The notes beneath the pieces are model-generated. The model was not told the origin of the DNA, made no database searches, and saw only the letters and a program-made list of their open reading frames with translations. From Ferrimonas balearica DSM 9799 (GTDB lineage Bacteria > Pseudomonadota > Gammaproteobacteria > Enterobacterales > Shewanellaceae), in assembly GCF_000148645.1 (NCBI RefSeq), contig NC_014541.1, positions 3,867,139 to 3,931,138 on the forward strand: a stretch of 64,000 nucleotides of DNA, in the 5' to 3' direction. Below are positions 46,801 to 55,357 of this stretch, piece by piece. Numbering within the stretch: the first letter of the stretch is position 1; the number at the start of each line of letters is the position of its first letter. The translations under genes and the position numbers were made by a program.

Positions 46801-47337
46801 CACGTTACTGTTGCCCTCAGCCTTGTAGTCATCCCCGGCGGCAATCAGCCCCTCGAACTGGACCTGGCCGGTCAGGCTGACGTCGTCATCGGCGTAGAGG
46901 ATCCCCTTGATTTTGGCCTGAGTGAACACCGCATCACCGTAAACGATGATCACCAGATCTTCCGGTGCACCATTCCAGTTCAGGCTGCCGTGATCAATCT
47001 CCAACGAGTTGACGAACAGCCGGGTGCTGACCCCATCCGGCGAGTCCGGGATGGTCAGCTGCGCTTCGCTGTTACCGGAGCCAACGATACTGAGGGTGTC
47101 GAAGTAGTAGTCCCGGGTCGGGCTGAGCCGATAGGGCGAGTTACACAGCCCCTGGCCGTTGCACTTGGATTCCACATACAGGGAACCATCCGCCTCCGTA
47201 TTGGGCGGCAGCACAATGTTGTCCTCATGGTCCCCCGACGGCGGTTTGGTGAAGATCAGATCGCACTGCGCCAATGCCATGGCCAGCGGGGTCCACAGTG
47301 TCAGCAACAGGGCCAGTAATGGGCGCCAACTAGTCAT
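43810..47337 (-). CDS. mshQ: MSHA biogenesis protein MshQ
   Basis: An 1175-residue secreted protein with signal peptide (MTSWRPLLALLLTLWTPLAMALAQ). An N-terminal Cys-containing beta domain (about 25-200, with QAKIKGILYADDDVSLTGQVQFEGLIAAG) is followed by a DUF6701-like C-terminal half rich in Cys pairs and beta strands. No transmembrane helix after the signal is seen. Last and largest gene of the msh locus; likely sits at the pilus tip in the manner of PilY1-type proteins, which is inference. Overlaps mshP by 8 bases. Confidence 0.88.
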   Translation of the reverse strand: MTSWRPLLALLLTLWTPLAMALAQCDLIFTKPPSGDHEDNIVLPPNTEADGSLYVESKCNGQGLCNSPYRLSPTRDYYFDTLSIVGSGNSEAQLTIPDSPDGVSTRLFVNSLEIDHGSLNWNGAPEDLVIIVYGDAVFTQAKIKGILYADDDVSLTGQVQFEGLIAAGDDYKAEGNSNVMVDLDALDKGDLSGICENAPPLLAFGTAQLDSNGNGSVSFEARVTPPVLFLTPAISPTNTNNQGATTVRVVDYVQDSNGQYVGVNIAQMDPPRRSGAIVPGALGSVDYLLASEGIHRYSGPGNDQLVLEVGRISSGRYQGKRAGDSSLGISSGWETVNFTAGERGTPALLTQMQSLEPGLFQTVTARSVSSGSAQLTIEHSETSAQLTRKQTIGYLAAWGGGQITLPDGVTRQVAAGTGLTHDRGSRTRDLQTQCNHLNDFPAPFARPPLFWSNRNTRNGGDGGWARRCQLTSTQFSVVNDEDQALDLERSHYAESVGYLAIEAAAQSQLYYRIEHDGDAVTCQGEPVTIKVCNDADCNALATQPVNVILSPATGWEGGNSLTVTGQATAVLWQGQPGAVNVSLTGGVAGPASCLVGGTEVGSNQCIINYQRSALLLEPGAPLGCRDETLVVKAVRASDSDPRQCVPAMTGPQSVDFTLSALSPAAPVGNPVFRLGGQVLPFNTSQSRTLTFNRNGEATLAANYSDVGQLSLAARYQQDQSGEDIELAGSSDFVVAPAGLHLSSPDSNALCASGDASCSAFVAAGTDFNVSVTPVCWQRDGDTDFSDNPVVQNFVHSGVPIEPQLVAPSGGQPSTSGSVSVPVQLNKVPLATTQVSEVGNYRWQLAANAGGQRQIDYMGRTIAAYSADTLGRFTPAYLAVVPNVPSLAGCNGMGYLAQPLGFATAPRLTVKGVNANGQVTQNYNSAFWRLSTALTPRSYADASGRPAIDEALAGTLREDNVGDTSKDRELWLEGTQIAYRRSPALVAPFDAEVDMTIDASALTDQDGICYGDGSRCDALVIENIGGLEARYGRLVLDNVYGTESQALTLPVRAEYYDGSQFVRNGLDSCTPYRASSLSAADGALSVSGGGTLSAGRGRVTIAPAGRVLDTLVEYQLAYPHYLQWYWGRAAAQDDVARQCVAADGSTDRLCNPKARVTFGRYRGHDKVIFRRERLSD

Positions 47338-47761
47338 ACGCCAAAGCCTCTACAGTGCGACTGACTCGCAGGGTATCCGCCCCGCACTCGGCGCTGGCGC
47401 TCAATTCAAAACCATGCTGCGCCTCGTCACTAGCAAAAGCCGCACGGTAGTCGCAGGTCACGGTGACCCGGCAACGGTCGAAGGCCGCGCTGTCGGCCAG
47501 GCCGTTTCCGGGGCTCAGAGTGGTGTTGGCCGCCGCACACGCGGCGCTGGCCGCAGTGGTGCTCCGGTTAAGAGTTTGCGCCAGCGCCCAGTCGATGCCG
47601 CTTTGCGCCGCCGCCCAGCTGCGGGTGCCGGTCACTTCCAGGCCAACGTTGTCGCTCTCCTGAGCCAGGCTGCGCAACAGCGCGGTGCCCAGCAGCAGCA
47701 TCACGGTCAGGACGAACACCGCCATCACCAGCGCCGAACCGCCCTGATGTTTAAGGCACAT
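47330..47761 (-). CDS. mshP: MSHA pilin-like protein MshP (PilX-type)
   Basis: A 143-residue minor pilin-like protein. After MCLKHQGG comes the hydrophobic helix SALVMAVFVLTVMLLLGTALL, as in PilX; it lacks the Glu5 of true pilins. Followed by a Cys-containing globular domain. Start at 47761 is tentative (weak ribosome binding site, overlap of 11 bases with mshO); an in-frame start at 47803 also exists. Confidence 0.82.
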   Translation of the reverse strand: MCLKHQGGSALVMAVFVLTVMLLLGTALLRSLAQESDNVGLEVTGTRSWAAAQSGIDWALAQTLNRSTTAASAACAAANTTLSPGNGLADSAAFDRCRVTVTCDYRAAFASDEAQHGFELSASAECGADTLRVSRTVEALAYD

Positions 47762-48527
47762 TTTCAAGCTGCACCTCCTGAACAAAGCGTTGGTTCTGGT
47801 CACCGGCGTTCACCCACCACTGCAACCGCACCAGGTTGTTGCGGCTGAGGCTGGGGGGCACTTCGATAAAGGGACAATCGGGATCGTTGAGGTCGGACCG
47901 ATCGCAGCCGGTAGTGGCGTTAGTGATCCCCTCGCCCATCAGCACACCATTGCGGCGCAGATCGCCGTTGCCATCCAGCCGCCACTGCACCTCATCGCCC
48001 ACCAGGTAGTAGCGCTGGGCGGCGGAGAAGGGGCCCGTGGTGAGCGCCGAATCCAGGGTCAATCGCACCCGTTCGCAATCGCTGCCCTGACAGGTCTGGC
48101 TGGTGATCTCACGCAGCACCGGCTGGTAGTTGTCCATCAGTGCCAGAGTCTGCCCTTCACAGGGGGCACAACTGCTGGCGGTACAGCAGGCAGGCGCATA
48201 GGCCAGGATGGCGTTTCCGGCACCGGGAACCGGCGCGGCCAAGTAGCGTTCCGCGGTCAGGATGGGACGGAAGGTCAGGCTGTTTTGCGTCACCACCACC
48301 GAACCGGGCAGTGCATCCCGCACTTCGCGGCTGAGGCGCTGGGCAGCGTAGCGCACATTGCCCAGCTCCTGTTGCCAGGCTTGGCTGTCGACGTAGATCC
48401 GGGTGCCAAAGGTGAGAAAGCCGGTCACGCCCAGGGCCAGGATCCCCATCACCAGCATGGTGACCACCAGTTCAATCAGGGTCAGGCCGGTCTGGCGCGG
48501 GGCGGCGCAACGTCGGGCGGCGGGCAT
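47751..48527 (-). CDS. mshO: MSHA minor pilin MshO
   Basis: A 258-residue prepilin with signal cut G/L in PRQTGLTLIELVVTMLVMG; Glu5 is present. The globular domain has an extra Cys-rich loop (ACCTASSCAPC). PilW-like minor pilin, likely part of the tip/initiation complex. Confidence 0.88.
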   Translation of the reverse strand: MPAARRCAAPRQTGLTLIELVVTMLVMGILALGVTGFLTFGTRIYVDSQAWQQELGNVRYAAQRLSREVRDALPGSVVVTQNSLTFRPILTAERYLAAPVPGAGNAILAYAPACCTASSCAPCEGQTLALMDNYQPVLREITSQTCQGSDCERVRLTLDSALTTGPFSAAQRYYLVGDEVQWRLDGNGDLRRNGVLMGEGITNATTGCDRSDLNDPDCPFIEVPPSLSRNNLVRLQWWVNAGDQNQRFVQEVQLENVP

Positions 48528-49048
48528 CAGTAGTTCCCCCGAACCTGGGCAAACTCCAGCCGCTCACCGGCCGGGGAGTTGACGCTCACCTCCACCAGCT
48601 TGGCGCCACCGGGCCAGTTTGCCCCCAGCGCGGTGTCCGCCTGGCAGCGCACGGCGATCGACACGGTAAAGCCGTTGTAGAGGTCGCCACCGAGCAGGGC
48701 ATCGGCCCGGCCGCTGAAGCCATCGAAGCGATCCAGCAGCTCCCAGCTGCCGGGGTCATTGGGGTTGGCAGCGGCCGCCGCGCACACCGCGGCATTGTCG
48801 GCGCAGCAGGTCAGGGTGGCGACCGGGCCTCCCCCTACCGGCGTCTGGGTGTCGAGGCGACGACCCGCCAGCTCCGCCAGCACCGCCTGGCCCAGCTGCG
48901 CCGCTTTGGCGCGCTGCAGGCCCATGGCGGAACGCTCCGCCAGCGGGAATAGCAGGGTGGCCATCAACACCAGGGCGATGGCCAGCACCACCATGCCGAC
49001 CACCATCTCGATCAGGGTGAATCCGGCGGTGGGACGCTTACAGGCCAT
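48527..49048 (-). CDS. mshD: MSHA minor pilin MshD
   Basis: A 173-residue prepilin, processing site in TAGFTLIEMVVGMVVLAIALVL. Start at 49048 has GAGGG 8 bases upstream; the ATG two codons earlier is too close to it. PilV-like. Contains a Cys pair near CCADNAAVC. Confidence 0.87.
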   Translation of the reverse strand: MACKRPTAGFTLIEMVVGMVVLAIALVLMATLLFPLAERSAMGLQRAKAAQLGQAVLAELAGRRLDTQTPVGGGPVATLTCCADNAAVCAAAAANPNDPGSWELLDRFDGFSGRADALLGGDLYNGFTVSIAVRCQADTALGANWPGGAKLVEVSVNSPAGERLEFAQVRGNY

Positions 49049-49475
49049 GAACATAGCCCTCGGATTCGATCCGCACGGTTTGCGGACTCTCTCCCACCAC
49101 GGCGATATCACAGCCGCCGGCGCAGGCACCGGAGGGCCGGCCCAGGCCATCCATGGTGACGTTAAAGGTGGTGCTGCCGGCCAGGGAGAGGGAGGCCCGT
49201 TGCAGGGCATAAGGATCCTCACCGGCACAGGGGCCAGTGAGGGAAAATTGGGTCGGGGTCACCGACAAGGTGCAGCTCTGTCCCGCCAACGCCCCCTGTT
49301 GCAGACGCCGAAGCTCCGCCACCAGGGCATCCCGGGCGGCAAAGGTGGCAAACTGCGAGGGCCCCAAAAGGCGGGACAGGGCAAACACGCTGAGAATGGT
49401 CACCAACACGATGATGGTGACCAGTTCAACCAGAGTGAAGCCCGCCCTGTTGCGCGGGCTGCACGGGTGGCTCAT
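49038..49475 (-). CDS. mshC: MSHA minor pilin MshC
   Basis: A 145-residue prepilin with N-terminal RNRAGFTLVELVTIIVLVTILSVFAL (cleavage G/F, Glu5 present). C-terminal disulfide-type Cys in GACAGGCD. ATG overlaps the mshA stop (TGATG). FimT/GspH-like globular domain. Confidence 0.88.
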   Translation of the reverse strand: MSHPCSPRNRAGFTLVELVTIIVLVTILSVFALSRLLGPSQFATFAARDALVAELRRLQQGALAGQSCTLSVTPTQFSLTGPCAGEDPYALQRASLSLAGSTTFNVTMDGLGRPSGACAGGCDIAVVGESPQTVRIESEGYVHGL

Positions 49476-49951
49476 CAGCACTTAGTTTTGATGAGCTCGT
49501 AGGTCGGAGTGTCGCCAGCGGCAGCCGGGGCGGTGTACTGAACCGCACACTCGTTGTTGCTGGTGTTGTGGTCGTAGATCAGGAACTCACCAGTGCCCTG
49601 GCCAGCCTCGACCTGCCAGGTGGTGTTGGCTTCGGAAGAGATGGTGGCGTCTTCCAGAATGGCCACGATACCGGCGGTGTCTTTGACGTAACCGTTGTAG
49701 GTGTTGGTTTCGTCAGTGCCGTCACCGTTCAGATCGATGGTGGCATCGCCCACTTCTTTGCCCTGGATAGCGGCCTTGGAGTAGACCAGAGCGTTACCGC
49801 CCTTCAGCGCGCCTTCCACACCGCTCAGGGTGGCCACACGGGCGTCCTTCTGCAGGTTGATGAATTTCGGTGCGGCGGTCACGGCCAGGATGCCGAGGAT
49901 GATGATCACCACCACCAGTTCGATCAGGGTAAAACCTTGTTGACGTTTCAT
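49475..49951 (-). CDS. mshA: MSHA major pilin MshA
   Basis: A 158-residue type IVa prepilin, the main subunit of the mannose-sensitive haemagglutinin pilus. Leader MKRQQG, cleavage before FTLIELVVVIIILGILAVTAAPKF with Glu5. C-terminal disulfide pair C (NNECAV) and the final Cys. GGGAG 7 bases before ATG. Own 245-base upstream gap with a possible promoter, as expected for a highly expressed gene. Confidence 0.94.
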   Translation of the reverse strand: MKRQQGFTLIELVVVIIILGILAVTAAPKFINLQKDARVATLSGVEGALKGGNALVYSKAAIQGKEVGDATIDLNGDGTDETNTYNGYVKDTAGIVAILEDATISSEANTTWQVEAGQGTGEFLIYDHNTSNNECAVQYTAPAAAGDTPTYELIKTKC

Positions 49952-50196
49952 AGTTGCTCCCAAAGAGACTCTGTTAAGGATCTGATTATCATTTTTCGCC
50001 CTCCGGCTTAATGCCGGGTGGCGGGGTTTCCATTACCGACGGCAGCGTGCGCTGGCACGGTCTGCCGTTGTCCTTGTCTGCCACCCTGCGTCACTGGTGA
50101 GTGAACACAGGGAGACAGCACTCAGCGGTACGCCCTGGGGGTCGGGGCGAACCGCCGGATTCGTTACTGCGTGATACGACGTCGTAACGCGCTCCC
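49952..50196 (-). promoter_or_regulatory. Upstream region of mshA
   Basis: A 245-base gap without a gene on either strand. It holds a CCGGC/GCCGG hairpin (50003-50017) and a TGATAAT -10-like element close to mshA (about 49985-49991) but no convincing -35. A separate mshA promoter is likely because the major pilin needs higher expression than the assembly genes. Confidence 0.35.
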
Positions 50197-50778
50197 TCAG
50201 TTATTGAAGGAGACCACCTGACCGGAAGCCGGGTTGTAGGTAAAGCCTTTACCCACGGTCACGGCGTCGTCACCGGGCACACCGGTGCTGTCGTTCAGGT
50301 CCAGCGTTCTGGCCAGGTGGTAGACACACAGGTCAACGTTATCGACGGTGTTGCCATTGGGGTCCACCACGCTGCCACCCTGGCCGCCATCAACGGACAC
50401 CGCGTAGCGGGCCTGGCGGGCGTCTTCATTGGACAGCACGTTGGCCGGCGGGCTTTGCAGGATGTCGTTAAACACGGTCTGGCAGGCTGCCGCGGTCATG
50501 CCCTCCGGGGCGTTGCCACCGCTGGGGTAACCAAACTGGTTGACGTCCACACTGAGGCCATCCACCACAACACTGCCACTGGGACGACCTTCCACTTCCC
50601 ACTGGGCACGCACAATGCCCACCGCGGAAGCGACGCCACCGGCGACCCCTTCGCTGGAGGCTTTCTCCGCCTCATCCGTCACATTGAGGTAGCGTGGCAG
50701 CGCAACCGCCGCCAGGATCCCGAGGATCACCACCACAATCACCATTTCAACAAAGGTAAAACCCCGTTGTTTGTTCAT
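50197..50778 (-). CDS. mshB: MSHA minor pilin MshB
   Basis: A 193-residue prepilin with leader MNKQRG and helix FTFVEMVIVVVILGILAAVALPRYL (Glu5 present). RAQWEVEGRPSG and the ACQTVFNDIL / LCVYHL pair of Cys match the MshB family of Vibrio and Shewanella. ATG at 50778 with AAGGAGG upstream. Confidence 0.9.
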   Translation of the reverse strand: MNKQRGFTFVEMVIVVVILGILAAVALPRYLNVTDEAEKASSEGVAGGVASAVGIVRAQWEVEGRPSGSVVVDGLSVDVNQFGYPSGGNAPEGMTAAACQTVFNDILQSPPANVLSNEDARQARYAVSVDGGQGGSVVDPNGNTVDNVDLCVYHLARTLDLNDSTGVPGDDAVTVGKGFTYNPASGQVVSFNN

Positions 50779-50846
50779 CTGCCCCTCCTTAGATAAGGCC
50801 CATGCCAGTCGTCGTTGTCGTATCCGCCTTTCCAAGACGGGGTCTT

Positions 50847-51302
50847 TCAGTCGTTGCCGGTCAGAATGACGCTGCCGGTGCGACCAAAATAGGTCATGAC
50901 CGTGCGATCGCCGAGGCGATAGCGACAGCCATCGGGGGCGGAGTCCGGCCGCTCAATGCCGGTTACCAGCCCTTCTGCGGGCTGACCCATCAGGGCCTGC
51001 CACAGGTATTCACAATCCGGTGTCGGCTGCGGCCAGCCGGTCACCGGGTCGATGGTCAGCACCACCTGTCGGCCATCGGGACTCTTCCAGTCCATCCGGT
51101 CCGCGTGGGGTGACTGCAACCACTGGCCACGCACCCAGTTGAGGGATTGCAGCCAACGGCTCTGGACCACGTTGCCCGGCACTTCAGGCCCGCGTTCCAA
51201 CAAGCTCAATGCGGCGGCCATCACCAGCGCCACCACCAACAGCACCAGGCCCAGATGCCAGGCCCGAAACAGCTCGCCGCTGGCCCGTTCCTGTCGGTTC
51301 AT
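50847..51302 (-). CDS. mshF: MSHA biogenesis protein MshF
   Basis: A 151-residue protein with one N-terminal membrane helix (about 16-34, AWHLGLVLLVVALVMAAALSLL) and a periplasmic domain containing two Cys (DCEYLWQALM, GCRYRLG). MshF-like by position between mshG and mshB; role in pilus assembly not well known. ATG overlaps the mshG stop (TGATG). Confidence 0.85.
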   Translation of the reverse strand: MNRQERASGELFRAWHLGLVLLVVALVMAAALSLLERGPEVPGNVVQSRWLQSLNWVRGQWLQSPHADRMDWKSPDGRQVVLTIDPVTGWPQPTPDCEYLWQALMGQPAEGLVTGIERPDSAPDGCRYRLGDRTVMTYFGRTGSVILTGND

Positions 51303-52519
51303 CAGCGGCCCTGCACGGCGTTGAACATGTCCCACATCGGCAGATACACGCCCAAAGCCAGCACCAGCACCATACCGGCCACCAGCACCAGCAACACCGG
51401 TTCAATCTTGGCGGTCAGCCCCTTCAGTTCGTAATCCACTTCGCGCTCATAGAACGCCGCCACATCGTCCAGCAGTTCGTCGATGCGGCCGGTCTCCTCG
51501 CCCACCGCCATCATCTGCAGCACCAGCGGGGTAAAGAGTTCCGCCCCCACTGCTGTGCGACTGATGGTGTCACCGGCCTCAATGCCGCGACGCATGCCGA
51601 TGATCCGGTCATGCATAAAGCGGTTGTCCACCGCGTCCGCCACCAGCGACAGGGATTGGTTCACCGGCACACCGCCGCGCAGCATCATCGACAGACTGCG
51701 GGCAAAGCGGCCCAGGCTGGCGCGGCTGACAATGGAGCCCACAATCGGCAGGCGCAGCTTCCAGCTGTCCCAGCGCAGTCGCCCGGCGTCGGAACTCAGC
51801 CAGACCCGCAACCCGATGATGCTGGCCAGCAGGCCGAGCAGAATCGCCGGCCACCAGGTCACGAAAAAGTCCGAGGTGGCGATCAGGATGCGGGTCGGCA
51901 GCGGCAACTCGGCACCGAACTTGGCAAACATCTGGGCGAACTTGGGGATCACCAGGATGTTCAGCACCGCCACCGCGATGGCAATAAAGCCCAGCACCAG
52001 CAGCGGATAACGCATCGCGGACTGGATCCGGCGACGGGTGTCCTGCTCCTGCTCAAGGTGGTCGGACAGTCGCTCAAACGCCTGGTCCAATCGGCCGGTG
52101 TTTTCCCCCACGTGCACCATCGCCACGTACAGGGCATTGAACACCCGCGGGTGCTGGTTCAGCGCCGCCGACAGGGGGCGCCCCGCCGTCAGCTGCTCAA
52201 CAATGTCTTTCAGGGCCGCCGCCATCAGGGGGTGGCGCTGGGATTCCACCAGCCCGGCCAGAGCCTGCAGCAGCGGAATGCCGGAACGGGTCAGTGACAG
52301 CATCTGGCGGGTAAACATCAGCAGCTCTGCCAGCGGCACCGGGCGCTGGAACAACCCGCGCCAATCGAAATCACTTTGCGGTTTTACCCCCTCCAGACTG
52401 AGGGGGATGATGGCGCGCCGCATCAACTGGTCGGCGGCGGCGCTCTCATTGGCCGCCTCCAGCACGCCGTTCACCAGCGCGCCGGTTTCATCCCGGCCAC
52501 GATAGCGGTAGTGAGCCAT
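51302..52519 (-). CDS. mshG: MSHA inner-membrane platform protein MshG (PilC/GspF)
   Basis: A 405-residue platform protein with two GspF domains (about 70-195 and 270-395) and three membrane helices. Patterns FTRQMLSLTRSGIPLLQALAGL and FARSLSMMLRGGVPVNQSLSLV are the repeated signatures. Works with MshE. Confidence 0.94.
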   Translation of the reverse strand: MAHYRYRGRDETGALVNGVLEAANESAAADQLMRRAIIPLSLEGVKPQSDFDWRGLFQRPVPLAELLMFTRQMLSLTRSGIPLLQALAGLVESQRHPLMAAALKDIVEQLTAGRPLSAALNQHPRVFNALYVAMVHVGENTGRLDQAFERLSDHLEQEQDTRRRIQSAMRYPLLVLGFIAIAVAVLNILVIPKFAQMFAKFGAELPLPTRILIATSDFFVTWWPAILLGLLASIIGLRVWLSSDAGRLRWDSWKLRLPIVGSIVSRASLGRFARSLSMMLRGGVPVNQSLSLVADAVDNRFMHDRIIGMRRGIEAGDTISRTAVGAELFTPLVLQMMAVGEETGRIDELLDDVAAFYEREVDYELKGLTAKIEPVLLVLVAGMVLVLALGVYLPMWDMFNAVQGR

Positions 52520-52520
52520 C

Positions 52521-54275
52521 TCAGCGCACCTCGCCGTCGGTTACGCGTTGCGCCAGCGCACCGCCCAGATCACTGGCGTCTTCCACCAGTCGCATCGCCT
52601 CCTCCAGGGTGGTGATGCCCTGGCGGGCGTAATCCAGCGCCGCCAGCGCCAGCGGCCGGAACTGGCCACTCTGGCGCACCGCCTGAGCAAAGGCGTCCGG
52701 GTTGGCCCGGCGCAGTGCCTCCACCATCGGTTCGTCCAGCTCCAGCATCTCGTAGACCCCGATGCGGCCGCGGTAGCCGCTCTGATTGCAGTGCTGACAG
52801 CCACGGCCACGCTTGAAGCTTTCGCTCAGCAACGCCTCGCCACCGACATGGCTCAACCAGGCCTTCTCCCCCGGGCTCAGCTCGTGAGGCTGGGCACAGT
52901 GGGGGCAAACGCGACGCACCAGGCGCTGGGCAATGATGGCCCGCAGCGCACTGGCGACCAGATAGGGCGCCGCGCCCATGTCGATCAGGCGCAGGGTGGA
53001 GCTGATGGCGTCGTTGGTGTGCAGGGTCGACAGCACCAGGTGACCGGTCAGGGCGCCACGCAGGCCAATCTCAACGGTTTCCTGGTCACGCATCTCCCCC
53101 ACCATGATGATGTCCGGGTCCTGACGCAGCGTGGTACGCAGCACCGAGGAGAAGTCGAGGCCGATTTTGTGGTTCACCTGAACCTGGCTGATCCGCGGCA
53201 GGCGGTATTCCACCGGGTCTTCCACCGTGATGATCTTGCTTTCCGCCTGGTTCAGCTCGTTGAGCATGGCGTAGAGGCTGGTGGTTTTACCTGAACCGGT
53301 GGGGCCGGTCACCAGGATCATCCCGTGGGGACGCTTAATCTGGTTGCGCACCCGGCTGATCAGATCAGCCGGCATGCCGGTCTCTTCCAGTCGCAGCAAA
53401 CCGGCGGACTGGTCAAGCAGACGCATCACCACCGACTCACCAAACTGCACCGGCATGGTGGAGAGGCGCACGTCGATCTCGTGGTTCTTCACCGACATAT
53501 GGAAGCGGCCATCCTGGGGCAGGCGCTTCTCGGAGATGTCGAGGCCCGCCATCAGCTTAATGCGCAGCACCAGCGCATTGGCCACCCGGTATTCGGACAG
53601 GGTGGTTTCCATCAGCTGGCCATCCACCCGGTACCGGATGCGCAGCAGCTTCTCGTCCGGTTCGATGTGGATGTCCGAGGCCCGCACCTGCACCGCATCC
53701 TCGAAGATGGATTGCAGCAGGCGCACCACGGTGGTGTCGTTATCGGCGTCCTCGGCCACCAGCGCATCCAGGCTGAAGTCGCTCTGGGCGCTGTACTCCT
53801 CATGCAACTCACCGGCGATGGAGGCGATCTTGTCGGTGTGGCGATACAGGTTGTCGAAGGCGTCCAGCAGCTGCCCTTCGGTGGCCACCGCCAGATTGAC
53901 GTGACGGGGCGCCAGCAGGGTTTCCAGGGTATCGATGGCGGCCAGGTCCGCCGGGTCACTCATCGCTACCGTCAGTTCGTTGTCGTCACCGGCCACCACC
54001 AGCGCGCGGTAGCGGCGGGCGTGCACCTCCGGCAGCAGCTGCACCAGCTCCGGTTTTATGCGGTGCGCGCTCAGGTCGAGAAACTCGATGTTCATCTGCT
54101 GGGCCAGAAAGCTCAGCAGCTGCTCTTCGCTGATCAGGTGCAGGTCGATCAGGGTACGGCCCAGTTTGCGGCCGCTCTGCTTCTGCGCCGCCAGCGCTTC
54201 CATCAGCTGGGCTTCGGAGATGATCCCTTCACTGACCAGCAGATCGCCCAAGCGTTGTTTCAATTTGGCTTTCAT
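52521..54275 (-). CDS. mshE: MSHA pilus extension ATPase MshE with c-di-GMP-binding MshEN domain
   Basis: A 584-residue GspE-type secretion ATPase. Walker A GPTGSGKTT (324-332), Asp box ITVEDPVEYR, and a tetracysteine zinc site (CPHC... CQHC). The N-terminal MshEN domain carries the c-di-GMP motif twice: residues 8-31 (RLGDLLVSEGIISEAQL...) with R8 and G10 and Q31, and 37-60 (KLG...Q60). In Vibrio this motif makes MSHA extension c-di-GMP dependent. No pilT gene is in this window. Confidence 0.96.
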   Translation of the reverse strand: MKAKLKQRLGDLLVSEGIISEAQLMEALAAQKQSGRKLGRTLIDLHLISEEQLLSFLAQQMNIEFLDLSAHRIKPELVQLLPEVHARRYRALVVAGDDNELTVAMSDPADLAAIDTLETLLAPRHVNLAVATEGQLLDAFDNLYRHTDKIASIAGELHEEYSAQSDFSLDALVAEDADNDTTVVRLLQSIFEDAVQVRASDIHIEPDEKLLRIRYRVDGQLMETTLSEYRVANALVLRIKLMAGLDISEKRLPQDGRFHMSVKNHEIDVRLSTMPVQFGESVVMRLLDQSAGLLRLEETGMPADLISRVRNQIKRPHGMILVTGPTGSGKTTSLYAMLNELNQAESKIITVEDPVEYRLPRISQVQVNHKIGLDFSSVLRTTLRQDPDIIMVGEMRDQETVEIGLRGALTGHLVLSTLHTNDAISSTLRLIDMGAAPYLVASALRAIIAQRLVRRVCPHCAQPHELSPGEKAWLSHVGGEALLSESFKRGRGCQHCNQSGYRGRIGVYEMLELDEPMVEALRRANPDAFAQAVRQSGQFRPLALAALDYARQGITTLEEAMRLVEDASDLGGALAQRVTDGEVR

Positions 54276-55357
54276 CGGTTCTCCAGCACGGTCAGACGAT
54301 CACGAACAAATTCACGGGCCTGTTGACTCAGATCGGTACTGGCCAAGGCTTTGCGGTAGGCGGTTTCCGCCCCGTTCAGGTCACGCCCGGCGTCCCGGGC
54401 GTAGCCCAGACCAAACCACCAGGTGCCCCGCATCGGCTCTGCATTGAGCAGCGCCAGGTAATCTTCACTGGCCAGCTCCAGCCAGCCCAGTTGTTGCGCC
54501 ACCACCGCACGGCGGGCGCGCCAGTCCGGCTCCGGCACCAGCCGTTGTGACCAGCTCAGCCACTGTTCGGCCAGGGTATTGTCACCGGCCGCCAGCGCCA
54601 GTTCCGCTGCCAGTACCGGGTACGCCGCCTGTTGCGGATAGTCCCGCGCGGCACTGAGCAGAAGGTCATCCCCTTCGCCACGCTGCGACAGGCGCTCAAT
54701 CAGTGCCAGCCGCGCCGGATGCAGGTGCGGGTCCAGCGCCAACGCCTGCTCCAGCATGGGCTCCGGGTTGTCGGCTTGCTGCGCCTGCTGCCACAGCTGC
54801 CGGGCCTGCTCCGCCGGACTCAGCAGCGATTGCTGAATCGCCAGCTGCGGCTCGGCCGGTTCCGGCTTCGCTTCCGACTTAGCTTCCGGTTTTGGCTCTG
54901 GCTCAGGCTTGGCTTCCGGCTTGTGCTCGGGCGCTGGCATCAGCTGAGCCACCGGCTCGGCCATCGGCTCGGTCGGGGGTGCCGGCTGAGGCGGGGTAAC
55001 CGGCTCAACCGCAACCGTCGGCGCCGCAGGGGAAGCCTCGGAGCTGGCGTCATCGGCCAACACCGTTTCGGTCACTTCGGCCACGCTCTCCACCGCCGCC
55101 TGATGCACCTCAGCCACCGGTTCAACGGCCACGTCATGGGCCTCAACCACCGGCTCCACCGGCGCATTGGCCAGCAGCCGGGCAACGGTGGGCCACCAGG
55201 CCCAGGCCACCGCAATCAGCAGCACCACCAGCAACAACGCCACCCGCGGCAGCGGACGACGACCGGACTGGCTGGCCGGCACATTCACCGCCTTGGGCAG
55301 GGCACCTCGGCCGCCGCGCAGCTCCAGCGCTTTCAGGGTGTCGTTGATCACGCTCAT
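54272..55357 (-). CDS. mshN: MSHA biogenesis protein MshN (TPR)
   Basis: A 361-residue bitopic protein: cytoplasmic start MSVINDTLKALELRGG, one helix (about 38-54), a Pro/Glu/Lys/Ala-rich linker (about 75-180), then TPR-like helices to the end. Resembles a PilF/TPR scaffold. ATG overlaps the mshM stop (ATGA). The low-complexity linker is not conserved. Confidence 0.88.
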   Translation of the reverse strand: MSVINDTLKALELRGGRGALPKAVNVPASQSGRRPLPRVALLLVVLLIAVAWAWWPTVARLLANAPVEPVVEAHDVAVEPVAEVHQAAVESVAEVTETVLADDASSEASPAAPTVAVEPVTPPQPAPPTEPMAEPVAQLMPAPEHKPEAKPEPEPKPEAKSEAKPEPAEPQLAIQQSLLSPAEQARQLWQQAQQADNPEPMLEQALALDPHLHPARLALIERLSQRGEGDDLLLSAARDYPQQAAYPVLAAELALAAGDNTLAEQWLSWSQRLVPEPDWRARRAVVAQQLGWLELASEDYLALLNAEPMRGTWWFGLGYARDAGRDLNGAETAYRKALASTDLSQQAREFVRDRLTVLENR

